Part shown: positions 55,905 through 64,000 of the stretch, piece by piece | Layout of the letters: every line of letters starts with the position of its first letter | Numbering within the stretch: the stretch's first letter is position 1 | Assembly (NCBI RefSeq): GCF_000821085.1 | Contig: NZ_CCXR01000001.1 | Span: 1,571,001-1,635,000, forward strand | Direction of reading: 5' to 3' | From: Bacillus sp. B-jedd | GTDB taxonomy: Bacteria; Bacillota; Bacilli; Bacillales; Cytobacillaceae | DNA length: 64,000 bases | The notes under the pieces: generated by a model | Database searches by the model: none | Told to the model about the DNA's origin: nothing | The model's input: the letters and a program-made list of their open reading frames with translations, nothing else | Made by a program: the position numbers and the translations under genes

Positions 55905-57980
55905 ATGGCAGAATTTCTTGTCATCGTAGAATCACCCGCAAAAGCAAAGACGATTGAGCGGTATTTGGGCAAAAAATATAAAGTAAAAGCGTCCATGGGC
56001 CATGTGATTGATTTGCCCAAAAGTCAAATGGGCGTTGATATAGAAAATAATTTTGACGTGAAGTATATTACCATCCGGGGTAAGGGCCCTGTCCTGAAGG
56101 AATTGAAAACAGCCGCTAAAAAGGCGAAGAAAGTCTATCTTGCAGCTGACCCCGACAGAGAAGGGGAAGCAATCGCCTGGCATTTGGCCCACAGCCTTGA
56201 TGTGGATGTCAATTCCGATTGCCGGGTTGTTTTCAATGAAATAACAAAGGATGCGATTAAAGAATCCTTTAAACACCCACGGGCTATCAATACTGATTTG
56301 GTAGATGCCCAGCAGGCAAGGCGGGTGCTTGACAGGCTGGTCGGCTACAATATTAGCCCGCTGCTGTGGAAAAAGGTTAAGAAAGGCCTTTCCGCTGGCA
56401 GGGTACAGTCTGTTGCTGTGCGATTGATTATTGACCGCGAAAAAGAAATTAAGGAATTTGTACCGGAAGAATACTGGACGATTACCGGAAACTTCATGAA
56501 AGGAAAGGATGAGTTCGAAGCATTCTTTTATGGAGTGGACGGCGAACGAAAAGAGCTTCATTCCGAGCAGGATGTAAACGATGTGCTTAAAGGCATCAGC
56601 GGCGACAAATTTAAAGTAGCCACTGTAACGAAGAAGGAGCGAAGAAGGAATCCGGCTCCGCCATTCACCACTTCTTCCCTTCAGCAGGAGGCAGCGAGGA
56701 AGCTGAATTTCAGGGCAAAGAAAACGATGATGCTCGCCCAGCAGCTTTATGAGGGAATTGACCTCGGAAAAGAAGGGACAGTCGGTCTGATTACCTATAT
56801 GAGGACGGATTCAACCAGGGTTTCCGAAGTGGCCCAGGCGGAAGCGAAAAATTACATCACATCCGCTTTTGGCGAAAAGTTTTTGAAAGAAGAGGCCGGC
56901 AAGGAGAAGAAACAGGCGAATTCGCAGGATGCCCACGAGGCGGTCCGGCCGACAAGCGCCTTCAAGGATCCAAGCTCGTTAAAAGAGTTTTTGACGAGGG
57001 ACCAACTAAGGCTATATAAATTGATTTGGGATCGGTTCCTGGCCAGCCAGATGGCTCAGGCTGTTATGGATACGATGAGTGTGGACCTGGTAAATGGGAA
57101 AGTGACCTTCCGCGCGACTGGTTCAAAAATAAAATTCCCCGGTTTCATGAAACTTTACGTTGAAGGAACCGATGACCAGGTGGAGGAAAAGGATCGGATG
57201 CTCCCTGACCTGAAGGAAGGCGATGAAGTGAAAAATGCCGACCTGGAGCAAAAGCAGCATTTTACACAGCCGCCTCCTAGATACACGGAAGCCCGCCTTG
57301 TCAAAACACTTGAAGAACTTGGAATAGGGCGCCCTTCAACCTATGCGCCGACTCTTGATACAATCCAAAAGCGCGGTTATGTCGCACTTGATAATAAAAG
57401 ATTTATTCCTACAGAACTTGGGGAAATCGTCATTGAACTCATGATAGAATTTTTCCCGGAAATTCTCGATGTCGATTTTACTGCCAAAATGGAACAGAAT
57501 CTGGATGACATTGAAGATGGGAAAATGGCATGGGTGGAAATCATCAGCGATTTTTACCAGGACTTCGAAAAGCGCCTTAAAAAGGCGGAGGAAGAAATGC
57601 AGGAAGTCGAAATTAAAGATGAGCCTGCAGGGGAAGATTGTGAAAATTGCGGAAGCCCAATGGTCTTTAAAATGGGCAGGTTCGGCAAATTCATGGCCTG
57701 TAGCAACTTTCCGGAATGCCGGAACACTAAGGCCATCGTGAAAGATATCGGCGTGACATGCCCGAAGTGTGAGAAGGGTCATGTAATTGAACGCAAAAGC
57801 AAGAAGAGGCGGATTTTCTACGGCTGTGACCGCTTTCCGGAATGTGATTTCCTTTCCTGGGATAAGCCGCTGGCAAGAAGCTGTCCGAAATGCGAAAGTG
57901 TTTTGATTGAGAAGAAGCTGAAAAAAGGTGTTCAGGTACAGTGTTCCTCCTGTGACTATAAGGAAGAGCAGCAAAGCTAG
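55905..57980 (+). CDS. topA: DNA topoisomerase I
   Basis: A 691-residue type IA topoisomerase that relaxes negative supercoils. The N-terminal TOPRIM domain begins [18 protein letters not shown] and contains [12 protein letters not shown]. The catalytic tyrosine is Y298 in [10 protein letters not shown]. Three C4-type zinc fingers close the protein (CENCG...CSNFPEC near 578-606, CPKC...CDRFPEC, CPKC...CSSC). GTGAGGAGG precedes the ATG. The 218-base gap upstream shows possible promoter pieces (TTGAAA and TATACA 15 bases apart), none convincing. Confidence 0.97.
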   Translation: MAEFLVIVESPAKAKTIERYLGKKYKVKASMGHVIDLPKSQMGVDIENNFDVKYITIRGKGPVLKELKTAAKKAKKVYLAADPDREGEAIAWHLAHSLDVDVNSDCRVVFNEITKDAIKESFKHPRAINTDLVDAQQARRVLDRLVGYNISPLLWKKVKKGLSAGRVQSVAVRLIIDREKEIKEFVPEEYWTITGNFMKGKDEFEAFFYGVDGERKELHSEQDVNDVLKGISGDKFKVATVTKKERRRNPAPPFTTSSLQQEAARKLNFRAKKTMMLAQQLYEGIDLGKEGTVGLITYMRTDSTRVSEVAQAEAKNYITSAFGEKFLKEEAGKEKKQANSQDAHEAVRPTSAFKDPSSLKEFLTRDQLRLYKLIWDRFLASQMAQAVMDTMSVDLVNGKVTFRATGSKIKFPGFMKLYVEGTDDQVEEKDRMLPDLKEGDEVKNADLEQKQHFTQPPPRYTEARLVKTLEELGIGRPSTYAPTLDTIQKRGYVALDNKRFIPTELGEIVIELMIEFFPEILDVDFTAKMEQNLDDIEDGKMAWVEIISDFYQDFEKRLKKAEEEMQEVEIKDEPAGEDCENCGSPMVFKMGRFGKFMACSNFPECRNTKAIVKDIGVTCPKCEKGHVIERKSKKRRIFYGCDRFPECDFLSWDKPLARSCPKCESVLIEKKLKKGVQVQCSSCDYKEEQQS

Positions 57981-58009
57981 GAGTGGGCTAAAGCCCGCTC
58001 CTTTCATTT
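57979..58009 (+). terminator. Terminator after topA
   Basis: AGGAGTGGGC (57979-57988), loop TAAA, GCCCGCTCCT (57993-58002) with one G-T pair, then TTCATTT. It overlaps the stop codon. Confidence 0.65.
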
Positions 58010-58168
58010 GGCAAAAATGCAGAGGCTGCATCTTTGCGGAATCATAGCGGAAAGTTGAAACTTTTTGCTTGCCTATACGTATTGTTAACCGCAATATGGA
58101 GATGAATGAAATTATGCTTTCAAATATGGTTATACACTTAAATTAACCCAATCTGCGGAGGTTATATA

Positions 58169-59476
58169 ATGAATGATACTGTTGTAAACGTTATAGGTGC
58201 GGGGCTTGCAGGCAGTGAGGCTGCATGGCAGATCGCCAAAAGAGGGATAAAGGTTCGCTTATATGAAATGAGGCCGGTCAGACAGACGCCGGCCCATCAT
58301 ACAGATAAATTTGCCGAGTTGGTGTGCAGCAATTCCTTGAGGGCGAATACACTTACGAATGCGGTCGGCGTTCTAAAGGAAGAAATGAGAATCCTTGATT
58401 CGGTAATTATTTCTTCAGCAGATCATTGCGCCGTACCCGCCGGGGGCGCTCTTGCGGTCGATCGGCATGAATTCGCAGGCAGGGTGACGGAGCTTGTGAA
58501 AAATCATCCGAATGTAACGGTTATTAATGAAGAAGTGGCCGAGATTCCTGAAGGAATTACCATTATTGCGACAGGGCCGCTGACAAGCCCTTCCCTATCA
58601 GCACGCCTGAAGGAACTGACGGGTGAGGAATATTTGTATTTTTATGATGCCGCCGCACCTATCATTGAAAAAGAGAGCATAGATATGGAAAAGGTGTATC
58701 TAAAATCCCGTTATGATAAAGGGGAAGCGGCCTATCTGAATTGTCCGATGAATGAGGAAGAATTTGACCGTTTTTATGAGGCGCTGATTTCCGCTGAAAC
58801 CGTCCCTCTAAAGGAATTTGAAAAGGAAGTGTTTTTTGAGGGGTGCATGCCACTCGAAGTCATGGCCCAAAGAGGCAAGAAGACGATGCTGTTTGGCCCA
58901 ATGAAGCCAGTTGGACTAGAAGACCCGCGTACAGGGAAACGGCCTTTTGCCGTTGTGCAGCTTCGTCAGGATGACGCCGCGGGCACTCTTTACAATATTG
59001 TCGGATTTCAGACACATTTAAAATGGGGTCCGCAAAAGGAAGTCCTCCAGCTTATTCCGGGCCTTGAAAACGCAGAAATCGTCCGTTATGGTGTCATGCA
59101 TCGGAACACTTTTATCAATTCCCCAAGGGTATTGGCTCCGACATATCAGTTCAGGGAAAAACGGGATTTGTTTTTTGCCGGGCAAATGACAGGTGTCGAG
59201 GGATATGTGGAATCGGCAGCAAGTGGCCTGATTGCCGGAATCAATGCAGCGAGACTAGCAACGGGGCAGGAGCCGCTTGAATTCCCACTGGAAACTGCAA
59301 TGGGAGGCATGGCCTACTATATAACACACACGAATCCTGATAATTTTCAGCCAATGAATGCGAATTTTGGGCTTTTTCCTGAATTGCCGCAAAGGATAAA
59401 AGGAAAACAGGAACGGAATCAGCAGCATGCAAACAGAGCGCTGGAAACAATTCAGAAATTTGTGAAATGTTTGTAA
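58169..59476 (+). CDS. trmFO: Methylenetetrahydrofolate-tRNA-(uracil-54-C5)-methyltransferase
   Basis: A 435-residue TrmFO (Gid) that makes ribothymidine 54 in tRNA with folate and FAD. The FAD-binding motif [17 protein letters not shown] lies near residue 10. The cysteines used in catalysis are in [10 protein letters not shown] (about 52) and FFEGCMPLE (about 226). The C-terminal part has [24 protein letters not shown] precedes the ATG. It lies between topA and xerC, as in B. subtilis. Confidence 0.96.
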   Translation: MNDTVVNVIGAGLAGSEAAWQIAKRGIKVRLYEMRPVRQTPAHHTDKFAELVCSNSLRANTLTNAVGVLKEEMRILDSVIISSADHCAVPAGGALAVDRHEFAGRVTELVKNHPNVTVINEEVAEIPEGITIIATGPLTSPSLSARLKELTGEEYLYFYDAAAPIIEKESIDMEKVYLKSRYDKGEAAYLNCPMNEEEFDRFYEALISAETVPLKEFEKEVFFEGCMPLEVMAQRGKKTMLFGPMKPVGLEDPRTGKRPFAVVQLRQDDAAGTLYNIVGFQTHLKWGPQKEVLQLIPGLENAEIVRYGVMHRNTFINSPRVLAPTYQFREKRDLFFAGQMTGVEGYVESAASGLIAGINAARLATGQEPLEFPLETAMGGMAYYITHTNPDNFQPMNANFGLFPELPQRIKGKQERNQQHANRALETIQKFVKCL

Positions 59477-59535
59477 AATCCTTGCGAAGCGATTTTTCTT
59501 ATGATACGATTTAAAAGGCGCGCGAGGTGATTTTT

Positions 59536-60435
59536 TTGTCAAATGTGAACGTTTGTTTAAAGTTATTTCTTGAATATTTACAAATTGAGAAAAATTCCTC
59601 ACAATATACAATTGAACATTATCAATATGCAATTGTTGAATTCTTTGAAGTGATGGCAGAGCAGGGGATTGAAAATGTGGAGGACGTCCAATATCATGAT
59701 GCCCGCCTATACCTAACCCGATTATTCGAGTTAAAGCAGGCAAGGAAAACGATATCGAGGAAAATTTCCAGCCTTCGCAGTTTTTACAGATTCCTGCTCA
59801 GGGAAAACAAAATAAAGGATAATCCCTTTTCCCTGGTTGTCCTGCCAAAAAGCGAGAAAAGGCTTCCGGGATTTTTTTATGAGGATGAACTTGAAATACT
59901 GTTCCAATCATGCAAAACAGACACCCCTTTGGGCCAGAGGAATCTAGCGATCCTCGAACTCCTTTATGCAACAGGGATCCGGGTTAGTGAATGTTCCGGT
60001 ATAACCGTCAGGGATATGGACTTTTTCCTTTCCACCGTTTTGGTTAAGGGGAAGGGCAGCAGGGAAAGGTATGTGCCTTTTGGCACAAAGGCTGCCAAAG
60101 CCATTATGTTTTATATGGAAAATGGGAGGAAACTGCTTCTTGAGGGGAAGCCCAATCAGGAAGCCTTGTTCCTAAATAGCCGGGGAGGCCCTTTGACGCC
60201 AAGAGGGATCAGGTTGATTTTGGATAAAATGATTGAACAGACATCCCTGACAGGAAAAATCCATCCCCATAAGCTTAGGCATACTTTCGCCACTCATCTT
60301 CTGAATAACGGGGCAGATATGCGAACAGTTCAGGAACTGCTTGGCCATGCGTTTTTGTCTTCAACCCAAATTTATACGCATGTCACAAACGAGAAATTGA
60401 AAAAAACATATATGGCCCATCATCCAAGGGCATAA
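59536..60435 (+). CDS. xerC: Tyrosine recombinase XerC (CodV)
   Basis: A 299-residue recombinase that resolves chromosome dimers at dif with XerD. The active-site set is complete: R in ATGIRVSE, K in VKGKGSRERYVPFG, HxxR in HPHKLRHTFATHLL, H in LGHAFLS and the nucleophile Y in TQIYTHV. The start is taken as the TTG at 59536, because GAGGTGA lies about 6 bases upstream; a GTG at 59527 would sit within that site. It opens the codV-clpQ-clpY-codY unit. Confidence 0.94.
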   Translation: MSNVNVCLKLFLEYLQIEKNSSQYTIEHYQYAIVEFFEVMAEQGIENVEDVQYHDARLYLTRLFELKQARKTISRKISSLRSFYRFLLRENKIKDNPFSLVVLPKSEKRLPGFFYEDELEILFQSCKTDTPLGQRNLAILELLYATGIRVSECSGITVRDMDFFLSTVLVKGKGSRERYVPFGTKAAKAIMFYMENGRKLLLEGKPNQEALFLNSRGGPLTPRGIRLILDKMIEQTSLTGKIHPHKLRHTFATHLLNNGADMRTVQELLGHAFLSSTQIYTHVTNEKLKKTYMAHHPRA

Positions 60436-60469
60436 TTCTTATTAATGCTCACTTTTTAGGAGGGACACC

Positions 60470-61012
60470 ATGTCTCAATTTCACGCTACTACTATCTTTG
60501 CAATCAAGCATAAAGGGAAAAGCGCCATGGCTGGTGACGGCCAGGTCACCTTTGGCAATGCGGTTGTCATGAAACACACAGCGAAAAAGGTAAGGAAAAT
60601 ATTTGGTGGAAAAGTAATCGCAGGGTTTGCTGGTTCAGTCGCAGATGCTTTCACTTTATTTGAACTGTTTGAAGCGAAACTCGAAGAATATAACGGCAAC
60701 CTGCAGCGTGCTTCTGTTGAACTCGCGAAAGAATGGAGAAGCGACAAAGTCCTGAGAAGACTTGAAGCCATGCTAATTGTCATGAATGAAGATTACCTTC
60801 TCCTCGTCAGCGGTACGGGTGAAGTAATCGAACCTGATGACGGCATCCTGGCCATTGGCTCAGGCGGAAATTACGCTCTTGCTGCCGGCCGGTCGCTGAA
60901 GAGCTACGCCGGGGAGCACCTGTCTGCAAAAGAAATCGCAAAAGCTTCCCTCGAGGTGGCGGCTGACATATGCGTATATACGAACACAAATATTATTGTG
61001 GAAGAGCTTTAA
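60470..61012 (+). CDS. hslV: ATP-dependent protease proteolytic subunit HslV (ClpQ)
   Basis: A 180-residue HslV. Its N-terminus is [20 protein letters not shown]. In most bacteria the mature enzyme begins with threonine (TTIV...); here, as in B. subtilis ClpQ (CodW), five extra residues precede that TT and a serine follows the first methionine. This fits the N-terminal serine protease described for B. subtilis. [10 protein letters not shown] and [14 protein letters not shown] are conserved. AGGAGGG precedes the ATG. It forms a complex with HslU, encoded next. Confidence 0.95.
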   Translation: MSQFHATTIFAIKHKGKSAMAGDGQVTFGNAVVMKHTAKKVRKIFGGKVIAGFAGSVADAFTLFELFEAKLEEYNGNLQRASVELAKEWRSDKVLRRLEAMLIVMNEDYLLLVSGTGEVIEPDDGILAIGSGGNYALAAGRSLKSYAGEHLSAKEIAKASLEVAADICVYTNTNIIVEEL

Positions 61013-61031
61013 CGGGAAGGAGAATGCGAAA

Positions 61032-62438
61032 ATGGGAAAGTCAGCAAATTTAACCCCCCGCCAGATTGTTGAAAAGCTTGACCAGTACATAATTGGCCAA
61101 AAAGACGCGAAGAAGGCTGTTGCAGTTGCGTTAAGGAACCGATATCGGAGAGAATTGCTAGATGAAGGCATACGGGATGAAATCATACCAAAAAACATTC
61201 TTATGATTGGCCCGACCGGGGTGGGAAAAACTGAAATTGCCCGCAGAATTGCGAAAATCACCGGCGCTCCTTTCATAAAGGTGGAAGCCACTAAATTCAC
61301 CGAAGTCGGATACGTCGGCAGGGACGTCGAATCAATGGTCCGCGATTTAGTGGAAACGGCAGCAAGGCTCGTAAAGGAAGAGAAAATCCAAAAAGTTAAA
61401 GGGCGGGCAGAAGAAGCCGCCAACCGCAGGCTTGTAGAACTCCTCGTGCCTTCTGCGAAAAAACAGGCGAATTATAAAAATCCGCTTGAAATGCTGTTTG
61501 GCGGAAACAATGCCCAGCCTGAACCAGAAACAACAGCTTCCGAGGACTTCTCTGTCCAGCAAAGACGCGCTTCCATTAAGGAAAAGCTGGCAAATGGGGA
61601 GCTCGAGAACGAAATCGTTAGCGTGGAAGTAGAAGAACAGGCTCCTTCAATGTTCGATATGCTCCAAGGGTCCGGAATGGAACAAATGGGTATGAACATG
61701 CAAGATGCATTGAGTAATCTAATGCCAAAAAAGCGGAAGCGCAGGAAACTGACAGTCAGGGAAGCGAGAGTGGTCCTGACTAATGAGGAAGCGGCAAAGC
61801 TAATTGATATGGATGAAGTAACCCAGGAGGCTGTTTACAGGGCAGAACAGACCGGGATGATCTTTATTGACGAAATCGATAAAATTGCCAGCCGGAATTC
61901 GGGCGGCGCTTCTGCTGATGTTTCCCGTGAAGGAGTTCAGCGGGATATCCTGCCGATTGTGGAGGGTTCCACAGTTGTCACGAAATACGGCCCGGTCAAA
62001 ACTGACCATGTGCTATTCATCGCAGCTGGTGCATTTCATATGGCTAAGCCTTCCGACTTGATCCCGGAACTGCAGGGCCGTTTTCCGATTCGCGTCGAAC
62101 TTGGAAAGCTGACGGTCGATGATTTCCACAGAATCCTTGTGGAACCTGATAATGCATTAATAAAACAGTATATTGCTCTGCTCGAGACAGAAGGTATACA
62201 AATTGAATTTTCTGACGATGCTATTCAAAAGATTGCCGAGGTAGCGTTTGAAGTCAACCAAAATACCGATAATATCGGTGCCAGGCGCTTGCATACGATC
62301 CTCGAAAAGCTTCTGGAAGACCTATCATTTGAGGCACCGGATATCAATCTCGAAAAAATCACAATCACCCCGCAATATGTAGAGGAAAAGCTTGGGGCGA
62401 TTTCACGTAACAAGGATTTAAGCCAGTTCATCCTTTGA
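61032..62438 (+). CDS. hslU: ATP-dependent protease ATPase subunit HslU (ClpY)
   Basis: A 468-residue AAA+ unfoldase that feeds HslV. Walker A is [13 protein letters not shown] (about residues 60-72). The intermediate domain (about 110-245) is rich in Met and charged residues ([10 protein letters not shown]). Walker B is FIDEIDKIA and sensor 2 is in NIGARRLHT. The C-terminus SQFIL is the tail that inserts into HslV. The ATG at 61032 has GGAAGGAG about 9 bases upstream. Confidence 0.96.
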   Translation: MGKSANLTPRQIVEKLDQYIIGQKDAKKAVAVALRNRYRRELLDEGIRDEIIPKNILMIGPTGVGKTEIARRIAKITGAPFIKVEATKFTEVGYVGRDVESMVRDLVETAARLVKEEKIQKVKGRAEEAANRRLVELLVPSAKKQANYKNPLEMLFGGNNAQPEPETTASEDFSVQQRRASIKEKLANGELENEIVSVEVEEQAPSMFDMLQGSGMEQMGMNMQDALSNLMPKKRKRRKLTVREARVVLTNEEAAKLIDMDEVTQEAVYRAEQTGMIFIDEIDKIASRNSGGASADVSREGVQRDILPIVEGSTVVTKYGPVKTDHVLFIAAGAFHMAKPSDLIPELQGRFPIRVELGKLTVDDFHRILVEPDNALIKQYIALLETEGIQIEFSDDAIQKIAEVAFEVNQNTDNIGARRLHTILEKLLEDLSFEAPDINLEKITITPQYVEEKLGAISRNKDLSQFIL

Positions 62439-62440
62439 TG

Positions 62441-62459
62441 CGCAGTTTACTGCGTTTTT
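62441..62459 (+). terminator. Short hairpin terminator after hslU
   Basis: CGCAG, loop TTTA, CTGCG (62450-62454), then five T. A 5-bp stem only, so some readthrough into codY is likely. Confidence 0.5.
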
Positions 62460-62541
62460 CAAAGGGTAAATTCTTAGATATACATTTCAATAGAAGCAGT
62501 TTAAATCAAACATTGGATGCAGCTAATAGGAGGAATTGTAA

Positions 62542-63321
62542 ATGGATTTATTGACAAAAACGAGGAAGATTAATGCGCTTCTTCAAAAAGCGGCGGGAAA
62601 GCCGGTCAACTTTAAAGAAATGTCCGAAACATTGAGTGAAGTGATTGAAGCGAATGTATTCGTCGTCAGCCGCAGGGGGAAATTGCTTGGTTTCGCTATC
62701 AACCAGCAAATTGAAAACGAGCGGATGAAAAAAATGCTTGAAGACAGGCAGTTCCCGGAAGAATATACTAACGGACTGTTCAATATTAAGGAAACCTCTT
62801 CTAACCTGGATGTAGAAAGCGAGTACACTGCATTCCCGGTTGAAAACAAAGATCTTTTCCGCGAAGGCCTGACAACGATTGTACCGATTATCGGCGGCGG
62901 GGAGCGCCTTGGCACCTTGATTCTTGCAAGGCTCCATGAAAAATTCCAGGATGATGACCTGATTTTAGGCGAATATGGCGCTACGGTTGTCGGCATGGAA
63001 ATTCTTCGTGAAAAAGCAGAGGAAATTGAAGAGGAGGCAAGGAGCAAAGCGGTTGTCCAAATGGCGATCAGCTCCCTTTCCTACAGCGAACTTGAAGCAA
63101 TTGAGCATATTTTCGAAGAACTGAACGGCAACGAAGGGCTTCTTGTTGCTTCTAAAATCGCCGACCGCGTCGGTATTACCCGCTCAGTCATTGTCAATGC
63201 CCTTAGAAAGCTGGAAAGCGCGGGAGTAATCGAATCCCGTTCCCTTGGAATGAAAGGGACATATATCAAGGTATTGAATGACAAGTTTTTAGTGGAACTT
63301 GACAAGCTGCGCGCGAATTAA
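62542..63321 (+). CDS. codY: GTP- and branched-chain amino acid-sensing regulator CodY
   Basis: A 259-residue CodY, global repressor of stationary phase and amino acid genes. The N-terminal GAF domain binds Ile/Val/Leu (residues about 1-155). A linker helix ([18 protein letters not shown]) leads to the winged HTH at about 203-235 with [29 protein letters not shown] precedes the ATG. It closes the xerC-hslVU-codY unit. In B. subtilis the flagellar operon follows; here rpsB follows directly. Confidence 0.97.
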   Translation: MDLLTKTRKINALLQKAAGKPVNFKEMSETLSEVIEANVFVVSRRGKLLGFAINQQIENERMKKMLEDRQFPEEYTNGLFNIKETSSNLDVESEYTAFPVENKDLFREGLTTIVPIIGGGERLGTLILARLHEKFQDDDLILGEYGATVVGMEILREKAEEIEEEARSKAVVQMAISSLSYSELEAIEHIFEELNGNEGLLVASKIADRVGITRSVIVNALRKLESAGVIESRSLGMKGTYIKVLNDKFLVELDKLRAN

Positions 63322-63330
63322 TCATAATCC

Positions 63331-63362
63331 ACCTGCCGGATTTCTTTCCGGCAGGTTTTTTT
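63331..63362 (+). terminator. Terminator after codY
   Basis: ACCTGCCGGA (63331-63340), loop TTTCTT, TCCGGCAGGT (63347-63356), then seven T. Confidence 0.9.
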
Positions 63363-63418
63363 CTGCCGCTGATTCCATCGTTCTTTTTGAAAAAAAATTC
63401 GTTTTTCCGAGGAATTTC

Positions 63419-63447
63419 TTGATTGTAAATTATACTTGTGCTATATT
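63419..63447 (+). promoter_or_regulatory. Promoter of rpsB
   Basis: TTGATT (63419-63424) and TATATT (63442-63447) with a 17-base spacer, giving a leader of about 105 bases. Confidence 0.55.
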
Positions 63448-63453
63448 ACTACA

Positions 63454-63560
63454 TGGTGTTAATCACACACGCCTGCTGATTCACGCGGATGGTGCCGGCA
63501 TGTCCGGTCCCGCTGAAGCTGAAGCTGGCGGAGGAAACTAAACCATTAGGAGGAAAAAAC
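63454..63560 (+). promoter_or_regulatory. Structured leader of rpsB
   Basis: The leader contains GTGT-TAATC-ACAC and a nested hairpin in which GCGG (63485-63488) pairs with CCGC (63510-63513) around CCGG/CCGG, then three copies of GCTGAA/GCTGG just before GGCGGAGG. It could allow feedback by S2. No known leader class was recognised. Confidence 0.35.
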
Positions 63561-64000
63561 ATGTCAGTCATTTCTATGAAGCAACTGCTTGAAGCTGGTG
63601 TACACTTCGGTCACCAGACTCGCCGTTGGAACCCTAAGATGAAGAAATATATCTTCACTGAGAGGAACGGCATCTACATCATCGACCTTCAAAAGACAGT
63701 TAAGAAGGTAGAGGAAGCTTACAACTTTGTAAAGGAGCTTGCTGGCCAAGGCGGCACTATGCTGTTCGTTGGTACAAAGAAACAAGCTCAGGATTCTGTT
63801 AAAGAAGAAGCAATCCGTTCCGGAATGTACTTTGTTAACCAACGCTGGTTGGGTGGAACACTTACAAACTTCGAAACAATCCAAAAGCGTATCGCACGCC
63901 TGAAAGATATCGAAAGAATGTCGGAAGACGGCACATTCGAAGTCCTTCCTAAAAAAGAAGTTGTTCAATTGAAGAAGGAGCAAGAGCGTCTTGAGAAATT
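63561..64000 (+). CDS. rpsB: 30S ribosomal protein S2, 5' part (runs off the window)
   Basis: The first 146 or so residues of S2. It begins [20 protein letters not shown], followed by [30 protein letters not shown] and [16 protein letters not shown], all characteristic. TTAGGAGG lies about 8 bases before the ATG. No stop is reached before the end of the window. It has its own promoter behind the codY terminator. Confidence 0.96.
   Translation, partial: MSVISMKQLLEAGVHFGHQTRRWNPKMKKYIFTERNGIYIIDLQKTVKKVEEAYNFVKELAGQGGTMLFVGTKKQAQDSVKEEAIRSGMYFVNQRWLGGTLTNFETIQKRIARLKDIERMSEDGTFEVLPKKEVVQLKKEQERLEK

Overview
The window is a stretch of chromosome from a spore-forming member of the Bacillaceae. 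The evidence is an almost unbroken run of genes in the order known from Bacillus subtilis (yloB, yloC, remA, gmk, rpoZ, coaBC, priA, def, fmt, rsmB, rlmN, prpC, prkC, rsgA, rpe, thiN, spoVM, rpmB, yloU, fakA, sdaAB, sdaAA, recG, fapR, plsX, fabD, fabG, acpP, rnc, smc, ftsY ... codY, rpsB). It also holds the tiny sporulation gene spoVM, a Bacillus-type HslV with a serine after the first methionine, and a FapR operator. The species cannot be fixed from the sequence alone. Every protein gene lies on the + strand except rpmB.

Layout. 1-3.4 kb: the end of a calcium P-type ATPase, then yloC-remA-gmk-rpoZ. 3.7-15.6 kb: a dense housekeeping block (coenzyme A synthesis, replication restart, formyl-Met handling, rRNA methylation, the PrpC/PrkC phosphatase-kinase pair, ribosome GTPase, pentose phosphate epimerase). 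15.7-17.2 kb: thiN, spoVM, a 0.5 kb gene-free patch with a 51-bp tandem repeat, and rpmB on the opposite strand. 17.5-23.4 kb: yloU, fakA, serine dehydratase, recG. 23.4-27.1 kb: the fatty acid block fapR-plsX-fabD-fabG-acpP. 27.2-32.8 kb: rnc-smc-ftsY. 45.3-49.9 kb: ylxM-ffh, rpsP-khpA-ylqD-rimM-trmD and rplS. 50.1-64 kb: signal peptidase, rbgA, rnhB, sucCD, dprA, topA, trmFO, xerC, hslVU, codY and the start of rpsB.

The most unusual part is 32.9-45.2 kb. An eight-gene unit sits between ftsY and ylxM-ffh, genes that are neighbours in B. subtilis. It encodes a large secreted/membrane protein, an ABC ATPase, an ABC-2 permease, a membrane protein with a long Gly/Gln-rich segment, a MoxR-type AAA ATPase, a DUF58 protein and two membrane-anchored VWA proteins, the last with two VWA domains and an amidotransferase-like domain between them. 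The genes overlap or nearly touch. A strong terminator lies on each side, a promoter whose -10 is covered by a palindrome lies in front, and ylxM-ffh has its own promoter behind. This looks like one self-contained envelope module in which a MoxR/VWA chaperone system works with an ABC exporter. Its function is not known from the sequence.

Two other departures from the B. subtilis order: codY is followed directly by rpsB, so the large flagellar/chemotaxis operon is not at this site (nor are ylqG/ylqH between rnhB and sucC), and a type I signal peptidase gene sits between rplS and rbgA.
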